In this document: positions 46,035 to 54,630 of the stretch, one piece after another
How positions within the stretch are numbered: the stretch's first letter is position 1
How the letters are laid out: every line of letters begins with the position of its first letter
Source: Arthrobacter sp. DNA4
GTDB lineage: Bacteria; Actinomycetota; Actinomycetes; Actinomycetales; Micrococcaceae
DNA: 64,000 bases
Direction of reading: 5' to 3'
Assembly (NCBI RefSeq): GCF_024362385.1
Contig: NZ_CP101466.1
Coordinates: forward strand, 1,178,001-1,242,000
Notes under the pieces: model-generated
Told to the model about the DNA's origin: nothing
Databases searched by the model: none
What the model saw: the letters and a program-made list of their open reading frames with translations, nothing else
Position numbers and translations under genes: made by a program

Positions 46035-47438
46035 ATGACCATCGAAGGATGGACCCAGACGATGGGCGCAGGTCCGTTGCTGCTCATCGCCGCGGCGGCA
46101 ATTCTCGTGCTGCTGTTCCTGATCATCCGGCTGCGGATCCACGCCCTGATCGCCCTGATCCTCATCAGCCTCGCCACGGCCTTCGCCACGGGAATCCCCG
46201 CCAACAAGGTGGTACCCGTCCTGGTTGACGGCTTTGGCACCACCCTGGGGACCGTGGCCCTGCTGGTGGGCCTGGGCGCGATGCTCGGCCGAATCGTGGA
46301 AACCAGCGGCGGCGCCAAGGTCCTGGCCGACTACCTGATCGGCATCTTCGGTGAAAAACGCGCCCCGTTCGCCCTGGGCCTGGCATCACTGATCTTCGGC
46401 TTCCCCATCTTCTTCGACGCCGGCCTGGTGGTCATGCTGCCCGTGGTCTTCGCCGTCGCCCACCGCCTGGGCGGGGGAGTACTCCGCTACGGCCTGCCCG
46501 CCGCCGGCGCCTTCTCGGTGATGCACATCTTCCTGCCGCCGCACCCGGGCCCCGTCTCCGCTGCCGCCTTCTTCGACGCGAACATCGGCCTGGTGCTCAT
46601 TGCCGGCCTCATCACCGCCATCCCCACGTGGTACGTCACCGCCTACCTCTACGGCCTGTACACGGGCAAGAAGCTGGTCCTCCCCGTCCCCGAAATCCTG
46701 GGCCACGCCAGCGCCGAGGCCGAGGCGCACCCTCCCCGGTTCCGCACCATCATCGGCCTGCTGCTCCTGCCGCTGGTGCTGATCTTCCTCAACACCGGCC
46801 TGAACACCCTGGCTTCCTCCGGTGCGCTGGATGAGTCCGTCAAGAAGGAACAGTGGTTCCAGGTCCTGCGCACCATCGGTGAAACCCCGGTAGCCCTGCT
46901 CATCGCAGTGCTTGCGGCGCTGTTCGTGCTGGGAACCCGACGGGGCCGCGACGCCGGTGCCCTGGAGAAGCTGCTCGAGTCCTCCCTGGGGCCGGTCTGC
47001 TCCGTCATCCTGATCACCGGTGCCGGCGGCATGTTCGGCGGCGTCCTGCGCACCTCCGGCATCGGCAAGGCGCTGGCGGACGTGCTGGGCAACGTGGGCA
47101 TCCCGCTGATCCTGGCCGGGTTCCTGATCTCCGCCATCCTGCGCATTGCCCAGGGCTCAGCCACCGTCGCACTGACCACCACCGCCGGCCTGATTGCTCC
47201 CGCCGTGGCGGGTGGCGGCCTGAACGGCATGCAGATCGCCGCCATGGTCATCGCCGTGGCCGCCGGATCCGTGGTGGTGTCCCACGTCAACGACTCAGGC
47301 TTCTGGCTGGTGGGCCGCTTCTTCGGGATGGACGTCAAGACCACCCTGAAGACCTGGACCGTCATGGAAACCCTCATCGGCGTGATGGGCTTCGCCGTCG
47401 CCGCCGTCATCTTCCTGGTGGCCGTCGCGGTGGGCTGA
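46035..47438 (+). CDS. gntP: Gluconate:H+ symporter
   Basis: 467 residues with about twelve hydrophobic segments, full length for GntP. MIAKVVETSGGAK-like sequence GRIVETSGGAKVLADYLIG, GFPIFFDAGLVVMLPVVFA, LPPHPGPVSAA and SHVNDSGFWLVGRFFGMD are family signatures. It brings gluconate in with protons for GntK. AAAGGAG precedes the ATG. A GC-rich terminator follows. Confidence 0.95.
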   Translation: MTIEGWTQTMGAGPLLLIAAAAILVLLFLIIRLRIHALIALILISLATAFATGIPANKVVPVLVDGFGTTLGTVALLVGLGAMLGRIVETSGGAKVLADYLIGIFGEKRAPFALGLASLIFGFPIFFDAGLVVMLPVVFAVAHRLGGGVLRYGLPAAGAFSVMHIFLPPHPGPVSAAAFFDANIGLVLIAGLITAIPTWYVTAYLYGLYTGKKLVLPVPEILGHASAEAEAHPPRFRTIIGLLLLPLVLIFLNTGLNTLASSGALDESVKKEQWFQVLRTIGETPVALLIAVLAALFVLGTRRGRDAGALEKLLESSLGPVCSVILITGAGGMFGGVLRTSGIGKALADVLGNVGIPLILAGFLISAILRIAQGSATVALTTTAGLIAPAVAGGGLNGMQIAAMVIAVAAGSVVVSHVNDSGFWLVGRFFGMDVKTTLKTWTVMETLIGVMGFAVAAVIFLVAVAVG

Positions 47439-47456
47439 CCCCTCCTGTCCGGGAGC

Positions 47457-47496
47457 ACGGCGGGGCGGCTGGTGGGAACACCGGCCGCCCCGCCGT
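47457..47496 (+). terminator. GC-rich terminator after gntP
   Basis: A 13-bp stem (47457-47469 with 47484-47496) extended by an inner GGTG/CACC, followed by CGTT. It separates the gluconate operon from the SDR gene. Confidence 0.85.
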
Positions 47497-47554
47497 CGTT
47501 ATGCCCCTTGGTGTGCCATGCCGGTGCACCACCCAGCCGACCAAAGGACACCCC

Positions 47555-48382
47555 TTGACGACTTCCCGCACCATCGTGATCACCGGCGCCAGCGACGGCA
47601 TTGGCGCGGCAGCCGCAAGGACGCTGGCCCAGGCAGGGGAGCAGGTGGTCGTCGTCGGCCGTTCCGCCGGCAAGACCCGCGCCCTGGCCGGGGACATCGG
47701 CGCCGACCACTACCTGGCCGACTTCGCCGACCTTTCACAGGTCCGTGACCTCGCGGAGAAACTGAAGGCAAACTACCCGCGCATCGATGTCCTGGCCAAC
47801 AACGCCGGCGGGATCATGGGCAAGCGGACGCTCACCGTGGACGGCAACGAGACGACCTTCCAGGTCAACCACCTGGCGCCGTTCCTGCTCACCACGCTGC
47901 TGATGGACACGCTCACCGCCAGCGACGCCAAGGTGATCAACACCTCCAGCGCCGCCAACAACTTCGGCAAACTGGACCTCTTCGACCTCAACGCCGAGCA
48001 CGGGTACAGCACCAACCGCGCCTACGGCACGGGCAAGCTCGCCAACATCCTGTTCACCTCCGAGCTGCACCGCCGCTTCCATGACCAGGGGATCACGACG
48101 GCGGCATTCCACCCGGGCGTGGTCCGCACCAACTTCGCTGCGGAGTCCGGCAGCTCGTGGCGGCACGCCTACACCACCCTGCTGAACCGCTTCATGCTCA
48201 GCCCGGACCAGGGTGCCGACACGATGCTTTGGCTCATCAACGGCACCGCCGGCACGGACTGGATTTCCGGCGCCTACTACGCCAAGCGCGCCCTGGCCAA
48301 GGCCAACGCCCAGGCCTACGACGCCGGACTGGCGCGCGGGCTGTGGGAGAAGAGCGAAGAGCTGGTCAAGGCCTTTGCCTGA
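47555..48382 (+). CDS. SDR-family oxidoreductase
   Basis: 275 residues of the retinol/protochlorophyllide-reductase-like SDR type: TGASDGIGAAAA, NNAGGIMG, NTSSAANNFG and YGTGKLAN hold cofactor and catalytic residues. I chose TTG 47555 because AAAGGAC precedes it and the SDR fold begins five codons later; an ATG at 47501 has no site. Substrate unknown. It ends eight bases before the convergent Excalibur gene with no terminator between them. Confidence 0.85.
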   Translation: MTTSRTIVITGASDGIGAAAARTLAQAGEQVVVVGRSAGKTRALAGDIGADHYLADFADLSQVRDLAEKLKANYPRIDVLANNAGGIMGKRTLTVDGNETTFQVNHLAPFLLTTLLMDTLTASDAKVINTSSAANNFGKLDLFDLNAEHGYSTNRAYGTGKLANILFTSELHRRFHDQGITTAAFHPGVVRTNFAAESGSSWRHAYTTLLNRFMLSPDQGADTMLWLINGTAGTDWISGAYYAKRALAKANAQAYDAGLARGLWEKSEELVKAFA

Positions 48383-48390
48383 CCGCTGTT

Positions 48391-49188
48391 TCACTCACAG
48401 CCGACGCCGTCGTGGTCTGCATCCAGTCCGTAGATATCGCGGCCGATGACCTCGACCGGGCCACGGACGTAGGCCGGTCCGTTGCCGCTTCCACCTGCGC
48501 AGTCAACGTCGGAGGCGATGGGAACGCAGCCTGAGTAGTTCGGGTCGCAGCCGGGGTTCGTTCCCGGCACGGGCTGGGGTGCAGGCAGGGGCGCAGGAGC
48601 GGGAGGTGCGGCGGCCTTGGCGGCGGCCTCTGCAGCGGCCTTGGCTGCAGCCGCGTCCTGGGCCGCCTTCGCCTCAGCCGCTTGCCGGGCAGCAGCCTCT
48701 GCCGCGGCCTTATCGGCGGCGTCCTTGTCCGCTGCGGCTTTGTCCGCGGCCGCCTTGTTCGCCGCCGCTTTGTCTGCCGCAGCCTTATCTGCCGCAGCCT
48801 TATCTGCCGCGGCCTTTGCGGCGGCCGCGGCCAGTTTGTCGGTGACCTGCCTGGACACTGAGGCCTCGAGCCACACCAGCCTGCCCGACTCGTCCTTGGT
48901 GCATATGTACGTGGTTCCGCCAGAGACCTGACGGGCACTGATGCTTGTGCAGGGTGTGTCCGCGATGGGCTTTGCAGAGGGTGTTGCCGTGGTGGATTCG
49001 GTGGCGGGGCCGGCCGCCGCGGTCAGCGAAGCCTGCGTTGTGCAGCCGGTCAGGAGCAGCAGCGCGACGGCGGCGGTCCCGGCGCCCAGGGCCTTGTTCG
49101 CGCCCTTCCGCCGGAGGCCGGCGGCCGTGGGTTCCTGTTCCCGGCGGCGGGCAGGAAGAGGAGTGGAAAAGTTACGACTGGCAGGCAT
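48391..49188 (-). CDS. Excalibur-domain lipoprotein with Ala/Lys stalk
   Basis: 265 residues: a membrane segment with lipobox LTGC, a small domain with CTSISARQVSGGTTYICTK, a stalk of about 85 residues made of ADKAAADKAAA-type repeats, a Pro-rich hinge and a C-terminal Excalibur module (DCAGGSGNGP, LDADHDGVGCE) that binds calcium through DxDxDGxxCE. The stalk should be one long helix or coiled coil that holds the calcium module away from the membrane. Excalibur domains are extracellular and often sit beside nucleases. The DNA of the stalk is repetitive because it is coding. Confidence 0.88.
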   Translation of the reverse strand: MPASRNFSTPLPARRREQEPTAAGLRRKGANKALGAGTAAVALLLLTGCTTQASLTAAAGPATESTTATPSAKPIADTPCTSISARQVSGGTTYICTKDESGRLVWLEASVSRQVTDKLAAAAAKAAADKAAADKAAADKAAANKAAADKAAADKDAADKAAAEAAARQAAEAKAAQDAAAAKAAAEAAAKAAAPPAPAPLPAPQPVPGTNPGCDPNYSGCVPIASDVDCAGGSGNGPAYVRGPVEVIGRDIYGLDADHDGVGCE

Positions 49189-49286
49189 GGGTCCCCCAAT
49201 GGCGTGCGCTGGATGCGGATGGCACGGCCAGCGTAGCTTCGTCCATCAGGGGGAGCCGCGGTTAAGCGCAAATCTTGAGTGTTAAG

Positions 49287-49330
49287 CGGCAGGAGCGCTG
49301 CCCGGTTGATGCCGGACAGCGCTCCCGCCG
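49287..49330 (-). terminator. Terminator after the phosphoesterase gene
   Basis: A 19-bp stem (49287-49305 with 49312-49330) and a six-base loop. In minus-strand RNA the two mismatches become G-U pairs, and CUUAA follows, so it acts in the direction of the phosphoesterase gene. Confidence 0.75.
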
Positions 49331-49357
49331 TTCCTGCTCTGCAGCAGCGGGGTTATG

Positions 49358-51058
49358 TCATTGCCCTGCAGGGTGCCCGTTGTGGGTGATCGAGGCAACG
49401 GCGCCCGTCTGTTCGTTCAGCAGGACCTTGTCGTTGCGCTCATGATGGAAGTTGAACATTGCATCCACTGACCCGGCCTTCGCATCGGCCGAGGAGTCGC
49501 CGATCTGGCCGGTGTGCCAGTTGTCCTCGATGAACCTAAGGATGGAGGCCTGGTCGGTTTCGGTGTGGTCCACAAAGTTCTTCTTCGCATACGGGGAGAT
49601 GACCACCAGGGGCTGGCGGGTACCCGGTCCGCAGCGGTCGGCGTAGCCGCCGGCCACGGGGACGCCGTTGGCAGCGGCGTTCAGGCACCATGCGGCGTCG
49701 TCGGTGCCGGTGGAGGCGTTCTTCGGCTGCGCGGCGGCGTGGTCGTACCAGCCGTCGGAATCGTCATAGGCGAGTACCACGGCGGTGTTGTCCCAGTTCC
49801 TGGACTGCTGGATCTGGTTGACGGTTTTGGCGATGAAGTTCTGTTCGTCGACCGGATCCGAGTAGGCGGCATGGCCGTCCTGGAACTCCGAGGCCTTGAG
49901 GAAGGACACGGCAGGCATGTTGTCGCTGTCCACCACCTTGCTGAAATCGGTCAGGTCGTACTGGTGGTTGGCCTGGCCGTCGTGCCCGATTTCCGCGTCC
50001 GATGCCGGCGCCAGGTGGTGCGGGTTGGCAGTGGAGGCGTAGTACTGGAAGGGCTGGTGGTGCGGGGAGTAGTCCACCACGGAGGCACCCGCGGCGTTGG
50101 TGTGGCTGGCAAGGCATGATGCCGGGGTGCCATCGGCAGCGGCGGCGGTGGGCGCGAAGCCGCCCTGGAACCAGCCCCAGGACGTACCCTGGGCGTTGAG
50201 CAGGTCGCCGATGTTCCGGCCGGTCATGCCGGCAAGGTTGTTGGTCTTGGCGTGGCTGTTGTTGGAGCAGTCATCGTAGACCGGGTCGGGGTCGTTGATC
50301 ACTGTTCCGACGCCGTTCGCGTCGGGCTGCCGGACCGCGCTGCTTCCGGTGGCCGGCGTGGCGACGGGCTGGCCGGCGGCGGTGTATTCCTTGGCGCCGT
50401 GGGTCTGGCCCGAAATCAGGTTCAGCGCGCCGGGGGTGGAAGGACCGAAGACGGTGCTGAAGTGGTTGTCGCTCATGGCGTAGTTCTGGGCGTAGTTCCA
50501 GATGCCGGTGACGGTGTTGCCGTCGTAGTAGTCCATGGTCAGGCCGGGGCGGCCGTACTGGTTGGTGCCGCAGGCGTCGCGGCTGGTGAACTGGACGAAC
50601 TTGTCCATGAGCCCGCCGTTGTAGGCGTTCTGCTCGGCCTTGTAGCCGTGGTCCTGGTCGCACGTGACGGCCTGCATCGGGGAGAGCCGTGCGGGCTGGA
50701 CGGAGTTGGGGTTGTTTGGTGCCAGCAGGCCGGCGTTGGCCAGGGTATTGATGTCCCTGGGTGTGTCGTCCGCCGCCGTGAAGGAGCCGGCAGGGGAGCC
50801 TGAGCCCTGCAGCGCCTCACCCGGAGTGTTTGCCGCTTTGGGATAGGTGGCGAAGTAGTGGTCGAATGACACGTTTTCCTGGAAGAGGACCACGACGTGC
50901 TTGATGGGCGTCGCCGTGCCGTTTGGGGTGCCGGCGGCGGTGGCCGGCACAGCACTGACGCCGACCAGTCCGGCCGTCACTGCCGAAGCAGCCAGGACGG
51001 CCGCGCCGGTGGCCGCAGCAACTCTATTTCTGGTGAATCTCGGTGCGGTAAAAGGCAT
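49358..51058 (-). CDS. Secreted phosphoesterase (PF04185, AcpA/phospholipase C type)
   Basis: 566 residues with a signal peptide. HVVVLFQENVSFDHYFATYP holds the metal/nucleophile region of the PF04185 phosphoesterases, which include acid phosphatase AcpA and bacterial phospholipase C; later blocks are MSDNHFSTVFGPSTPGALNL, VVLAYDDSDGWYDHAAAQ and the C-terminal FNFHHERNDKV. It would release phosphate from esters or phospholipids outside the cell. ATG 51056-51058 lies 61 bases after the DUF6454 gene, sharing its promoter and hence the PHO box. Confidence 0.9.
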   Translation of the reverse strand: MPFTAPRFTRNRVAAATGAAVLAASAVTAGLVGVSAVPATAAGTPNGTATPIKHVVVLFQENVSFDHYFATYPKAANTPGEALQGSGSPAGSFTAADDTPRDINTLANAGLLAPNNPNSVQPARLSPMQAVTCDQDHGYKAEQNAYNGGLMDKFVQFTSRDACGTNQYGRPGLTMDYYDGNTVTGIWNYAQNYAMSDNHFSTVFGPSTPGALNLISGQTHGAKEYTAAGQPVATPATGSSAVRQPDANGVGTVINDPDPVYDDCSNNSHAKTNNLAGMTGRNIGDLLNAQGTSWGWFQGGFAPTAAAADGTPASCLASHTNAAGASVVDYSPHHQPFQYYASTANPHHLAPASDAEIGHDGQANHQYDLTDFSKVVDSDNMPAVSFLKASEFQDGHAAYSDPVDEQNFIAKTVNQIQQSRNWDNTAVVLAYDDSDGWYDHAAAQPKNASTGTDDAAWCLNAAANGVPVAGGYADRCGPGTRQPLVVISPYAKKNFVDHTETDQASILRFIEDNWHTGQIGDSSADAKAGSVDAMFNFHHERNDKVLLNEQTGAVASITHNGHPAGQ

Positions 51059-51119
51059 GGGGTATCCAATCGTTCCTGCTCGAATGCATTGCCGCCGAAA
51101 GCGGCAGGTGCCGGGGGTG

Positions 51120-52136
51120 CTACTTGGAGGTGGCGTCGGCCTCGTAGGTGAGGATCTCGGTGCCATTGCCTTCGTCGCCGTTGTCGGGGGCCACCGTCAT
51201 GCTCAGGTGGTTGCCGTCGGCGGTCATTTTGAACGGGTTGCGGGTGGCCACGTGCCCGGCAGTGGACCACTGCTGGAACGGGACCTCACGTGTCACCTGA
51301 TGGGATTTCAGGTCGATCATTGCCATGCCGCCCTGTTCATAGGTGGCTGCTGTCCCGCCGGCGGACGGAGTCTGCGGAAGGTTGGTCACTCCGGCGCAGA
51401 GCATCCTGGCATTGGGGACGTACTGGCAGTCCTGGTAGTCGATGAAGTAGTTCGGGTTCTCCCAGGTGGACAGCTCCTTGCCCTGGAGGTCCCATTCGGC
51501 GAACCGACGGGAACCCCGGGTGTTGCCCACGAGGTGTCCGGTCTGCTTGTCCAGGACGATGCCGCCGAAGTGGTCTTTGACCTCAAACTGCTTGTGCACG
51601 TCCAGGGTCTGTGCGTCCACCTTGTAGATGATGGCGCTGCTGTCCGGCCGGTACTGGGCTACCGGAACCCACACGTTGGTGCCGTCGAAGTCGATGCCGC
51701 CCGGGTGGTACATGTCGCCCTCGCCCAGGATGATGTCCTTTTGAAGGTTGCCGGCCTTGTCCATGACAAACAGGTGGCCGATGCCTTTGCCGGGCGTGCG
51801 GTCGTACCCGCCCTGGGGAGTGGGGTACTTGACGGTGGGTTCGAGGATCTGCACGGCCGAGAGGAAGATGTGGTCCTGGCTGTAGGCGATTCCCTCGGTG
51901 TGGTAAGTGGGGAAGTTCAGCTTCAGCCTGGACGTTTGCTGCCAGGCGGTGTTGCGGGTGACGGAGTCGAACGCGGTGGCCAGGTCAGTGTCCGTGTCAT
52001 GGTGGGTTCCGGCTGCGGGACTGGTGCCCTGCGCCGGGACGGTGGCCTGTGCTGCGGCGGTTCCGCCGGCCGCGCAGGCGGCAACGATGAGGGAGGCGGC
52101 CAGTGCCAGGGAACGCCGGTTGGGTTTGGGGCTCAT
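51120..52136 (-). CDS. DUF6454 secreted or lipid-anchored protein
   Basis: 338 residues. N-terminal signal with VAAC as possible lipobox, then propeller-like repeats (YHTEGIAYSQDHIFLSAVQI, GHLFVMDKAGNL, MYHPGGIDFDGTNVWVPVAQ, YEQGGMAMIDL). This matches DUF6454, a domain of unknown role. It heads the operon with the phosphoesterase, behind a PHO-type repeat, so it is probably made in phosphate starvation and may bind the same substrates or assist the enzyme. GAGG precedes the ATG at ten bases. Confidence 0.8.
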   Translation of the reverse strand: MSPKPNRRSLALAASLIVAACAAGGTAAAQATVPAQGTSPAAGTHHDTDTDLATAFDSVTRNTAWQQTSRLKLNFPTYHTEGIAYSQDHIFLSAVQILEPTVKYPTPQGGYDRTPGKGIGHLFVMDKAGNLQKDIILGEGDMYHPGGIDFDGTNVWVPVAQYRPDSSAIIYKVDAQTLDVHKQFEVKDHFGGIVLDKQTGHLVGNTRGSRRFAEWDLQGKELSTWENPNYFIDYQDCQYVPNARMLCAGVTNLPQTPSAGGTAATYEQGGMAMIDLKSHQVTREVPFQQWSTAGHVATRNPFKMTADGNHLSMTVAPDNGDEGNGTEILTYEADATSK

Positions 52137-52189
52137 GGTGGGGGGCCTCTTAAGGTTGGGGTCTCAACAGGAGCTCTCAAGTTACTAAT

Positions 52190-52222
52190 GGGTAATGAAC
52201 CGGGAATGGCGGAACGGTGAAC
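52190..52222 (-). promoter_or_regulatory. Three-unit PHO box (PhoP site)
   Basis: On the minus strand three adjoining 11-base units read GTTCACCGTTC, CGCCATTCCCG and GTTCATTACCC. Units one and three follow the PhoP consensus GTTCACC with strict 11-base period. It ends 54 bases before the DUF6454 start, right for a site overlapping a -35 region; a TAACTT box follows. Confidence 0.75.
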
Positions 52223-52272
52223 TGCCGCTGTCGCAGGACTGACCGGTTGGCGCCGGCGGCTGCCCCGGCACC

Positions 52273-53685
52273 CTAACGGCTGTTGCGCGCGAGCGCCTCT
52301 CCGATGATGCGGGCACCTTCCGGGTAGGCGCCGGGGTTCGGTCCTGAGTAGTTGAGGCGGATGAACGCGCCGGCGGGCTCGGCGGGAAACCACTCGGTGC
52401 CGGCGGCGATGATCACGCCGGCGTCCCCGCAGTCACGCACCAGCCGTGGAAGGTCCGTGGTGTCCGGCAGCCGCAGCCACAGGTTCAGTCCGCCCCTTGG
52501 CAGGTTGTCGAGGTGTGCCTGCGGAACGTGCTCCCGGATGCTGGCGGCCAGCAGGTCCCGGCGGGACTGCAGTTGCTGGCGGAGGCTGCGCAGGTGGGTC
52601 TGCCATCCGGGTTGCGTCACCACGTCCAACGCCGCTGCCTGCAGGAGTCCGCTGACATACATTGACTCAGCGGCGCGGTGGCCCAGGATGCGTTCCCGCG
52701 CCGGCCCGCGCACGATCACGGCGGCAATGCGGATGGCCGTGGACACGCTCTTGGTCAACGACCTGATGTAGACCACATGGCCGGAATCATCCTGCGTGGC
52801 CAACGGGACGGGGTTCGAGGTGATGCCGAAATCGTGGGCCCAGTCATCCTCCACCAGGAAAGCGCCATGCCGGCGGGCAATGTCGAGGATCTCGTCGCCC
52901 CGGCCCGCCGCCCACTGCGCCCCGGTGGGATTCGCATAGTTAGGCTGCACGTAGAACGCCCGGGCCCCGGTCTCGGCAAAGGCACGGTCCACGTCGGCGG
53001 GGTCCGGGCCATCGGGCCCCGTGGGCACCGGGACCACCCGCACCCCGGTCTGGGCGGCGGCCAGGATGGCACCCCAATACGACGGCGACTCCATGAGCAG
53101 AGGCTGTCCCGCGCCCACCAGTGCGCGGAAGATGGAGCTGAGTCCGCTTTGGCTGCCCGGCAGGACGATGACGTCGTTTGGCGTTGGGGGCGTAATTCCC
53201 ACCGGGGTTGCCGAGCCCAGCTCCTGGGCGAACCACTGCTGCAGTTCGGGCATGCCGGCGGCGGGCGGCCGGGACAGGGCGGCGTCGCCGCGGGCGGCGC
53301 GGGCCAGCGCGGACCGGACCAGCCGTTCCGGCAACAGCTCGCGGTCCGGGTAGCCGGAGTGGAACCAGATGGCCTCGCCGGGGACACTGCGCATGGTGCC
53401 CGACGACGGCGGCAGCGGAGATGACGGCGAGCGCAGCGCTGCGGTCTGCCAGCCATAGTCCGACGGGCGTGCGGTGCGGACGGCACGGACAAACGTCCCG
53501 ACGCCGGGCCGGCTTTCGATCAGGCCCTGCGAGGCCAGCGCCTGCAGGGCCTTCTGGACCGTCACCGGGCTCGCCTGGTACTCGGCCACCAGCGAGCGGG
53601 TCGACGGCAGTTTGGCGCCGGGCGCCGCTCCCGCAAGCCATTGCCGGAGTGCCGTCGCGATCCGTGAACTGCTATCGTTGTTCAT
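52273..53685 (-). CDS. MocR/PdxR-family regulator
   Basis: 470 residues: N-terminal GntR winged helix (KLPSTRSLVAEYQASPVTVQ) joined to an aminotransferase-like domain with VLPGSQSGLSSI, NYANPTG and the PLP lysine in IRSLTKSVSTA. Such regulators sense pyridoxal phosphate or an amino compound. ATG 53683-53685 overlaps the divergent transporter start. A TACTAT box eight bases before it suggests a leaderless mRNA. It likely controls that transporter and the PaiB-like gene. Confidence 0.92.
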   Translation of the reverse strand: MNNDSSSRIATALRQWLAGAAPGAKLPSTRSLVAEYQASPVTVQKALQALASQGLIESRPGVGTFVRAVRTARPSDYGWQTAALRSPSSPLPPSSGTMRSVPGEAIWFHSGYPDRELLPERLVRSALARAARGDAALSRPPAAGMPELQQWFAQELGSATPVGITPPTPNDVIVLPGSQSGLSSIFRALVGAGQPLLMESPSYWGAILAAAQTGVRVVPVPTGPDGPDPADVDRAFAETGARAFYVQPNYANPTGAQWAAGRGDEILDIARRHGAFLVEDDWAHDFGITSNPVPLATQDDSGHVVYIRSLTKSVSTAIRIAAVIVRGPARERILGHRAAESMYVSGLLQAAALDVVTQPGWQTHLRSLRQQLQSRRDLLAASIREHVPQAHLDNLPRGGLNLWLRLPDTTDLPRLVRDCGDAGVIIAAGTEWFPAEPAGAFIRLNYSGPNPGAYPEGARIIGEALARNSR

Positions 53686-53707
53686 GAAAGAACATAGTAG
53701 CGCTACT
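53673..53707. promoter_or_regulatory. Overlapping divergent leaderless promoters with two palindromes
   Basis: The bases CATG at 53683-53686 contain both start codons. TATCGT (53673-53678) precedes the plus-strand ATG by five bases, and TACTAT (minus, 53699-53694) precedes the minus-strand ATG by eight, both leaderless spacing. Palindromes TGTTC-ATGAAA-GAACA (53679-53694) and AGTAGCGCTACT (53696-53707) cover the site, fit for a MocR dimer. Confidence 0.6.
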
Positions 53708-54610
53708 GTCCTTGATGGCCCACTGATACTGCCCCGGCCGTCCACCGGGATCTGGTGGGGCCTGCTGGGCGTCGCGGCCTTCTCCTTCACCGTTCCCTTC
53801 ACCCGCGTGGCCGTGGCCGCGATCCCGCCGCTGTTCATCGGTTCCGGCCGGGCCGTGGTGGCCGCTGCCCTTGCCGCCGCAGCGCTCGCCATCACCCGCC
53901 AGCGGCTGCCCCATCCAGGGACCTGGCTGCGCCTGGCGCTCGTAGCCGGCGGCGTCGTCGCCGGCTTTCCGCTGCTTACTTCCTACGCCCTCACCGCCGT
54001 GCCCGCCGGGCACGGCGCCGTGGTCATCGCACTCCTGCCCGCCGCCACGGCCACCGTGGCCGTGCTGCGCACAGGCGAGCGGCCACCGGCCCTCTTCTGG
54101 GCCGTGACGGTGCTTGGCTCCCTGGCAGCCATAACCTTTGCCGTCCTGCAGTCCGGGGGAGCGGGACAGTTGCACTGGGCGGACCTCCTGCTGCTGGGCG
54201 CCGTTGCCTGCGCTGCGGTGGGGTACGCGGAGGGTGGCCTGCTGGCCCGCGAACTGGGCTCCTGGCAAACCATCGCCTGGGCGCTGGTCCTCGCCGCGCC
54301 GGCAATGCTGGTCCTGGCCGTTGTCTCCGTCCAGGGCCAGCCGCCGTCGGCCACTCCCGCCCAATGGGCCGCGTTCGGCTATCTGGCAGTGGTCAGCATG
54401 TTCCTTGGCTTCTTCGCCTGGTACCGCGGGCTGGCCACCGGCCCCATGGCACAGGTGAGCCAGATCCAGCTGCTGCAGCCGGTAATGAGCATCTGCTGGG
54501 CCGCGCTCCTTTTGGGCGAGGCACTGACCTGGACCACGGTGGCGGGCGCCCTCGCCGTCATCCTCTGCGCCGCCGCGGCCGTCCGCATCCGGCTCAAACC
54601 AACCTCCTAG
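53684..54610 (+). CDS. EamA/DMT-family transporter
   Basis: 308 residues, ten hydrophobic segments in two EamA halves (WWGLLGVAAFSFTVPFTRVA, QLHWADLLLLGAVACAAVGY, MFLGFFAWYRGLATGPM, LLQPVMSICWAALLLGEALT). The drug/metabolite family exports amino acids or other metabolites. Start ATG 53684 shares bases with the MocR start; no other start fits before the first helix. The PaiB-like gene follows 20 bases later. MocR, EamA and PaiB-type genes together suggest amino-compound or pyridoxine export. Confidence 0.9.
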   Translation: MKEHSSATVLDGPLILPRPSTGIWWGLLGVAAFSFTVPFTRVAVAAIPPLFIGSGRAVVAAALAAAALAITRQRLPHPGTWLRLALVAGGVVAGFPLLTSYALTAVPAGHGAVVIALLPAATATVAVLRTGERPPALFWAVTVLGSLAAITFAVLQSGGAGQLHWADLLLLGAVACAAVGYAEGGLLARELGSWQTIAWALVLAAPAMLVLAVVSVQGQPPSATPAQWAAFGYLAVVSMFLGFFAWYRGLATGPMAQVSQIQLLQPVMSICWAALLLGEALTWTTVAGALAVILCAAAAVRIRLKPTS

Positions 54611-54630
54611 CCGCACGAAAGGCCACTCCC

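Noticed and set aside
48600..48840. Short-period repeats considered as CRISPR or microsatellite
   Set aside because: They encode the Ala/Lys/Asp stalk of the Excalibur lipoprotein in one frame.
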